The position numbers and the translations under genes are program-made. Below, one piece after another: positions 60,453 through 64,000 of a stretch of DNA of 64,000 bases. The first letter of the stretch is position 1, and each line of letters starts with the position of its first letter. Origin of the DNA: Cryptosporangium arvum DSM 44712 (lineage in GTDB: Bacteria; Actinomycetota; Actinomycetes; Mycobacteriales; Cryptosporangiaceae); NCBI RefSeq assembly GCF_000585375.1, contig NZ_KK073874.1:5724067-5788066 (forward strand), read 5' to 3'. The notes under the pieces are model-generated. The model was given only the letters and a program-made list of their open reading frames with translations. It did no database searches and was not told the DNA's origin.

Positions 60453-61342
60453 AGCAGCCGCGCCTCGCCGATCAGCGCAGCGCGCGTGGCAGCGGTGGGG
60501 CCGGTGAGCGCCCCCACCCGCGCCAGGGCCATCGAGCGCCCGGTGAAGCCCGGGTCGTCGACCTCGACGCCGACGACGCCGCCCGGCAGGGCCGGAGCCA
60601 GGAGACCGGGCACGGTCGTGACGCCGAGCCCGGCGGCCACGAACCCGAACCGCGCCGACCAGTCGCTGAGTTCGGCGACGATCCGCGGGTTCTCGACCGT
60701 CGGCCAGGCGCCGAACTGCGGCTCGCCACGGGCGCCCCGCCCGGCGACCCAGCCCTCGCCGGCGAGCTCGGCGACCGGCACCCGCTCGGCACCGGCCAGG
60801 CGGTGGCGGCGGCCCACCGCGACCAGGAGCGGCCCGGAGGGCACCGGCTCGACCTCGATGCCGGTCAGATCGTACCCGGGCAGACCCTCCCCCGACGCCA
60901 GCAGCGCCAGGTCCAGGCGACCGGCCCGCAGCCGGCGGATCTGCACCGCCGTGGACGACTCGAGGAAGTCGACCTCGATCGACGGGTGGTCGGCCCGGAC
61001 CCGGGCGATCGCGCGCGGCACGAGCCACAGCGCGGTGGCCGGGAATCCGCCGAGCGCGACCCGGCCGCCGAGCGGCGCCGGCAGGTCGTCGAGGTCGCGC
61101 TGGGCGGCGTCGTACTGGTCGAGGATCGTCGCCGCGCGCGTGGCCAGGCGGTTGCCCGCGGCCGTCGGCTCGACCCCGCGCGGCCCACGATCGAACAACC
61201 GGGTACCGGCGGCCGCCTCCAACGCGGCGATCTGCTTGGACAGCGCCGACTGCGTGAACCCGAGGCGCTCGGAGGCCGCGGTGAGCGAACCGGTCTCGAT
61301 CACCGCACGCAGCGCGCGCAGCAGTTGTGGGTGCACGTCCAT
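60416..61342 (-). CDS. LysR-family regulator
   Basis: 308 residues. HTH: LLRALRAVIETGSLTAASERL and GFTQSALSKQIAALEAAAGT (about 7-47). The effector domain spans about 92-300. It is divergent from the SDR gene at 61413 with a 70-bp gap holding GATCTGAAGATC, so it probably controls that SDR. Start ATG 61342. Confidence 0.9.
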   Translation of the reverse strand: MDVHPQLLRALRAVIETGSLTAASERLGFTQSALSKQIAALEAAAGTRLFDRGPRGVEPTAAGNRLATRAATILDQYDAAQRDLDDLPAPLGGRVALGGFPATALWLVPRAIARVRADHPSIEVDFLESSTAVQIRRLRAGRLDLALLASGEGLPGYDLTGIEVEPVPSGPLLVAVGRRHRLAGAERVPVAELAGEGWVAGRGARGEPQFGAWPTVENPRIVAELSDWSARFGFVAAGLGVTTVPGLLAPALPGGVVGVEVDDPGFTGRSMALARVGALTGPTAATRAALIGEARLLQGPNAAAAAFS

Positions 61343-61358
61343 GCCTCCATGGAATACC

Positions 61359-61370
61359 CGATCTGAAGAT
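61359..61370. promoter_or_regulatory. Palindrome between LysR and SDR genes
   Basis: GATCTGAAGATC has inverted arms GATCT and AGATC separated by GA. It lies 17 bp from the LysR start and 43 bp from the SDR start. LysR control of the SDR through this site is inferred. Confidence 0.4.
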
Positions 61371-61412
61371 CAGTCGCTACCGGAATGATCGAAGGGCGCG
61401 CAGGCTCGACGC

Positions 61413-62219
61413 ATGAGCAAAACCTGGTTCATCACCGGAACGTCCACCGGCTTCGGCCGCCTCTGGGCCGAGGCCGCGCTCGAACGCGGCGACCGCGTCG
61501 TCGCCACCGCACGCGACACCGACACGCTCAAGGACCTGGCCGCGCGCTTCCCCGACACCGTTCTGCCGCTGGAACTCGACGTCACCGACCGGGAGGGCGT
61601 CTTCGCGGCCGTCGACACCGCGGTGCAGCGGTTCGGGCGCCTGGACGTCGTCGTCAACAACGCCGGTTACGGGCACTTCGGCATGGTCGAGGAGCTCACC
61701 GAACGCGAACTGCGTCAGCAGCTCGAGACGAACTTCTTCGGCGCGGTCTGGGTGACCCAGGCCGCCCTGCCCGTACTGCGCCGGCAGGGCGGCGGGCACC
61801 TCCTGCAGGTGACGAGCGAGGGCGGCGTCCGGGCCTTCCCCGGCATCGGCGCCTACCACGCGTCGAAGTGGGCCCTGGAGGGGCTCTCGGAGGCACTGGC
61901 TCCCGAGGTCGCGGGCTTCGGCGTCCACGTGACCTGCGTCGAGCCGGGCCCGTACGCCACCGACTGGCTCTCCCGCGGATCACGACACAGCACGCAGCTG
62001 CCGGACTACGCCCAGACCCACGCCGACACCGCGGCGGAGTTCGAGATCGGCGACGCCACCGCGACGAAGCCGGCGATCCTGGCCCTGGTCGACGCCGCGG
62101 AGCCGCCGCGCCGGCTCCTCCTCGGCCGGAGCTTCCCGGCGATCGAGGCGATCTACCAGGACCGGCTGCAGACCTGGCGCGACTGGCAGCCGGTCTCGCT
62201 GGCCGCATTCGGCGGATAA
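61413..62219 (+). CDS. Short-chain dehydrogenase/reductase
   Basis: 268 residues. TGxxxGxG appears as TGTSTGFG, NADP-type ATARDTDTL, NNAG as VVNNAGYG, catalytic Ser in VTSEGG and YHASKWALEG. The subgroup (GTSTGFGR entry, PGPYATDW exit) comprises uncharacterised NADPH-dependent carbonyl reductases. It is divergent from its probable LysR regulator. Confidence 0.92.
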   Translation: MSKTWFITGTSTGFGRLWAEAALERGDRVVATARDTDTLKDLAARFPDTVLPLELDVTDREGVFAAVDTAVQRFGRLDVVVNNAGYGHFGMVEELTERELRQQLETNFFGAVWVTQAALPVLRRQGGGHLLQVTSEGGVRAFPGIGAYHASKWALEGLSEALAPEVAGFGVHVTCVEPGPYATDWLSRGSRHSTQLPDYAQTHADTAAEFEIGDATATKPAILALVDAAEPPRRLLLGRSFPAIEAIYQDRLQTWRDWQPVSLAAFGG

Positions 62220-62313
62220 GTTCTTCCGCATCGTGGAAGTCACCGCGACCGCCTCGTCGGCGCCCGCTCACACTGACCGGACCCGGCCGGGGCTGACGGT
62301 GAGAGGGCTGACG

Positions 62314-63402
62314 ATGACGTCGATCGTGCAAAACCAGTGGTACGTGGCCGCCTACGGGCGGGAGATCGGACGCGATCTGTTCTCCCGCACGATCTGCGGC
62401 GAATCGATCCTGTTCTGGCGCACCGAGGCCGGTGCGGTGACCGCGATGTCCGATCGGTGCGTGCACCGGCGGTTCCCGCTCTCGGAGAGCCCGAGCCACC
62501 TGCTCGGCGACACCGTCGTCTGCGGCTACCACGGGTTCACCTACGGCGCGGACGGCAAGTGCGTCGCGGTGCCCGGCCAGACCCGGGTCCCCCGCACCGC
62601 GCGGTTACGGTCGTATCCCGTCGTCGAGCAGGACTCGTTCGTCTGGGTGTTCATCGGCGATCCCTCGCTGGCCGAGACGGTCGGCATCCCGCGGGCGCCC
62701 TGGCTGGCACTGGACGGTTGGACCGCGGTCTCCGGCATGGAGCCGCTGGCCGCCCGGGCGAGCCTGCTCGTCGACAACCTGCTCGACCTGTCGCACGAGA
62801 CCTACCTGCACGGCGGGTACATCGGCACCCCGGAGGTCGCCGAGACCCCGATCACCACCGAGGTCGACGAGGACGCCGGCGTCGTCCACGTGTCCCGGCG
62901 CATGGCCGACGCCGCCTGCCCGCCGTTCTACGCGAAGTCCACCGGCATCACCGGGCGGATCACCCGCTGGCAGGACATCGAGTACACCCCGCCGTGCCTG
63001 TACAAGCTGCACTCGCGGATCGCGCCGGCCGGCGTCCTACCGAACTCCGACGGCACCGACCCGGACGCGTTCCACGTCGAGGTCGTCTACGCGATCACCC
63101 CGGAGACCGAGCACTCGACGCACGACTTCTGGGCCGTCGCCCGCGACTTCGCGCTCGACGACCAGGGCGTCTCGGACTTCCTCGCGGAGAGCAACCGCAC
63201 GGTCGTGCTTCAGGACGTCGCCGCGCTCGACGTACTGGAGCGGGTGATCGCGACCGAGCCGGACGGCTACCAGGAGCTGTCGATCAACATCGACACCGGA
63301 GGCCTCGCCGCCCGGCGCATGCTGGCCCGGATGGCCGCGGGCGATCGGGCGGGGGGCGATCGGGCGGCGGGCGATCGGGCCGGCGATCCGGCTGCGGTAT
63401 GA
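62314..63402 (+). CDS. Rieske non-haem iron oxygenase, VanA-type
   Basis: 362 residues. Rieske [2Fe-2S] site: CVHRRFPLSESPSHLLGDTV followed by VCGYHGF, giving CxH-x17-CxxH. Mononuclear iron site: DNLLDLSHETYLHGG (two His, with Asp upstream). This matches vanillate O-demethylase oxygenase and related aryl or ether monooxygenases. GAGAGGG before ATG 62314 is decisive; a longer frame upstream lacks a site. The C terminus has a GDRA repeat encoded by 15-bp tandem units. It is coupled to the next gene by ATGA. Confidence 0.9.
   Translation: MTSIVQNQWYVAAYGREIGRDLFSRTICGESILFWRTEAGAVTAMSDRCVHRRFPLSESPSHLLGDTVVCGYHGFTYGADGKCVAVPGQTRVPRTARLRSYPVVEQDSFVWVFIGDPSLAETVGIPRAPWLALDGWTAVSGMEPLAARASLLVDNLLDLSHETYLHGGYIGTPEVAETPITTEVDEDAGVVHVSRRMADAACPPFYAKSTGITGRITRWQDIEYTPPCLYKLHSRIAPAGVLPNSDGTDPDAFHVEVVYAITPETEHSTHDFWAVARDFALDDQGVSDFLAESNRTVVLQDVAALDVLERVIATEPDGYQELSINIDTGGLAARRMLARMAAGDRAGGDRAAGDRAGDPAAV
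63340..63380 (+). repeat. 15-bp tandem repeat at the 3' end of the Rieske gene
   Basis: Units GGCGATCGGGCGGSG occupy 63340-63354 and 63355-63369, with a partial third at 63370-63380. They encode GDRAG, GDRAA and GDRAG just before the stop, beyond the conserved fold. Length may vary between strains by slippage. Confidence 0.88.
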
Positions 63403-63650
63403 GCGGGCGGATCCTGCGGGTCGAGTGGGTGCCGGGGTCCGACCGGCTCTCCGGGCGGTGTCACTGCGGCGCGTCGGCCGAGGCGGAGGACCCGATCCTG
63501 CTCTGGGAGTGGCTGCTCGCCCACCCGGATCATCCGCCGGGCGGGGACGTCGTTGCGGCCCCGACCCCGTCCCCTTCGCAGTCGTCGTCGCTTTCGCTTT
63601 CGTCAAGGAGTGCTCCGTGGGCCTTCGCCTCCGCGTCGACCGGCGGGTGA
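63399..63650 (+). CDS. Small Cys-containing protein between oxygenase and reductase
   Basis: 83 residues. SGRCHCGASAEAEDPILLWEW and LLAHPDHP form the conserved-looking core, a CxC metal or cluster motif. The last 35 residues are Ser/Pro low complexity. ATG 63399 overlaps the Rieske stop and its end overlaps the reductase gene by 34 nt. Small proteins with this CHCG...HPDHP pattern accompany such oxygenases as far as I recall; role unknown. The Ser-rich tail may reflect weak selection because of the overlap. Confidence 0.65.
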   Translation: MSGRILRVEWVPGSDRLSGRCHCGASAEAEDPILLWEWLLAHPDHPPGGDVVAAPTPSPSQSSSLSLSSRSAPWAFASASTGG

Positions 63651-64000
63651 GCGTCGCCGACGGTGTGATCACCCTGGACCTGCGCGGCCCCGGGGAGCTG
63701 CCGGCCTGGACCCCCGGAGCACACGTCGACCTCGAGCTGGGGCCCGAGCTGACCCGCCAGTACTCGCTCTGCGGCGATCCCGCCGACCGGTCCGTCTGGC
63801 GCATCGCGGTGTCCCGCGAACCCGACAGCCGCGGCGGCTCCCAGTACGTCCACGACAAGCTCCACGAGGGCACGCTCGTCGACGTCGACGGGCCGCGGAA
63901 CAACTTCCCGCTCGAGCCGGCGCCACGCTACGTGTTCGTCGCCGGCGGCATCGGCATCACGCCGATCCTCCCGATGGTCAACGCCGCGGCGGCGGCCGGC
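63617..64000 (+). CDS. VanB-type oxygenase reductase, N-terminal part (cut by window end)
   Basis: 128 residues visible from GTG 63617 (AGGAG 6 nt upstream). The flavin domain has TRQYSLCGDPADRSVWRIAV, with RQYS binding FMN phosphate. The NAD domain begins FVAGGIGITPILPMV. A C-terminal [2Fe-2S] ferredoxin domain is expected beyond the edge. It should pass electrons from NAD(P)H to the Rieske oxygenase at 62314, as in vanillate demethylase or phthalate dioxygenase systems. Confidence 0.9.
   Translation, partial: MGLRLRVDRRVSVADGVITLDLRGPGELPAWTPGAHVDLELGPELTRQYSLCGDPADRSVWRIAVSREPDSRGGSQYVHDKLHEGTLVDVDGPRNNFPLEPAPRYVFVAGGIGITPILPMVNAAAAAG

Overview
The window is about 70% G+C, gene-dense and rich in GTG/TTG starts, ATGA stop-start overlaps and leaderless promoters. 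Its families (SCO6745-like protein, two DUF574-type methyltransferases, an MT0933-type antitoxin, MmyB-type XRE regulators) are typical of an Actinomycetia chromosome. Cryptosporangium or a relative is a guess that the sequence alone cannot prove. I saw no rRNA, tRNA, CRISPR array, insertion sequence or prophage.

Layout. 1-2 kb: end of a molybdenum hydroxylase (large-subunit tail plus 2Fe-2S subunit) and a small membrane protein/winged-helix regulator pair under an AAGTACTT operator array. 2-5.4 kb: pyruvate carboxylase. 5.5-10.4 kb: AhpD-like protein with a Cys-tailed MarR, an aminotransferase, an SCO6745-like protein and an acyl-CoA dehydrogenase. 10.4-21.7 kb: the main accessory locus. It holds a cupin and a LysR regulator facing a long operon of an FMN monooxygenase, a complete peptide-type ABC importer (binding protein, two permeases, two ATPases), a second FMN monooxygenase broken by a one-base frameshift, and an FAD hydroxylase fused to an alpha/beta hydrolase. 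This looks like uptake plus oxidative breakdown of one unidentified organic compound.

21.8-32.6 kb: secreted-type hydrolase, methyltransferases, TetR, a decayed GNAT gene, a signalling island (GAF kinase, PAS-kinase-receiver hybrid, lone receiver) and a Ser/Thr kinase with a predicted propeller. 32.6-44.5 kb: regulator/enzyme pairs (SDR/XRE, F420-type oxidoreductase/TetR with duplicated operators, NarL-type two-component system next to a serine hydrolase), an antitoxin-like small protein, an Lrp regulator, an MFS gene and an Ltp-type protein that both carry frameshifts, and a 31-residue membrane peptide.

44.5-48.4 kb: a tight minus-strand operon of quinone-reductase-like dehydrogenase, methyltransferase, amidohydrolase and glyoxalase-fold protein. 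48.6-57.6 kb: methyltransferases, an APH-type kinase, small conserved proteins, TrmO, DUF1990 and DUF4291 proteins, an orphan sugar-binding lipoprotein and an MFS transporter. 57.6-64 kb: two LysR regulators, a small Cys-rich protein, a secreted protein, an adenosine-deaminase-like enzyme, an SDR, and at the right edge a Rieske oxygenase, a small Cys protein and a VanB-like reductase (cut off by the window end).

Several strong inverted repeats mark likely operators. The most striking is a perfect 38-bp palindrome at 48581-48618 that contains both a -10 box and the ATG of a methyltransferase gene. Three genes carry net one-base frame changes (near 18396, 40649 and 43956), so read-level checking is needed before calling them pseudogenes.
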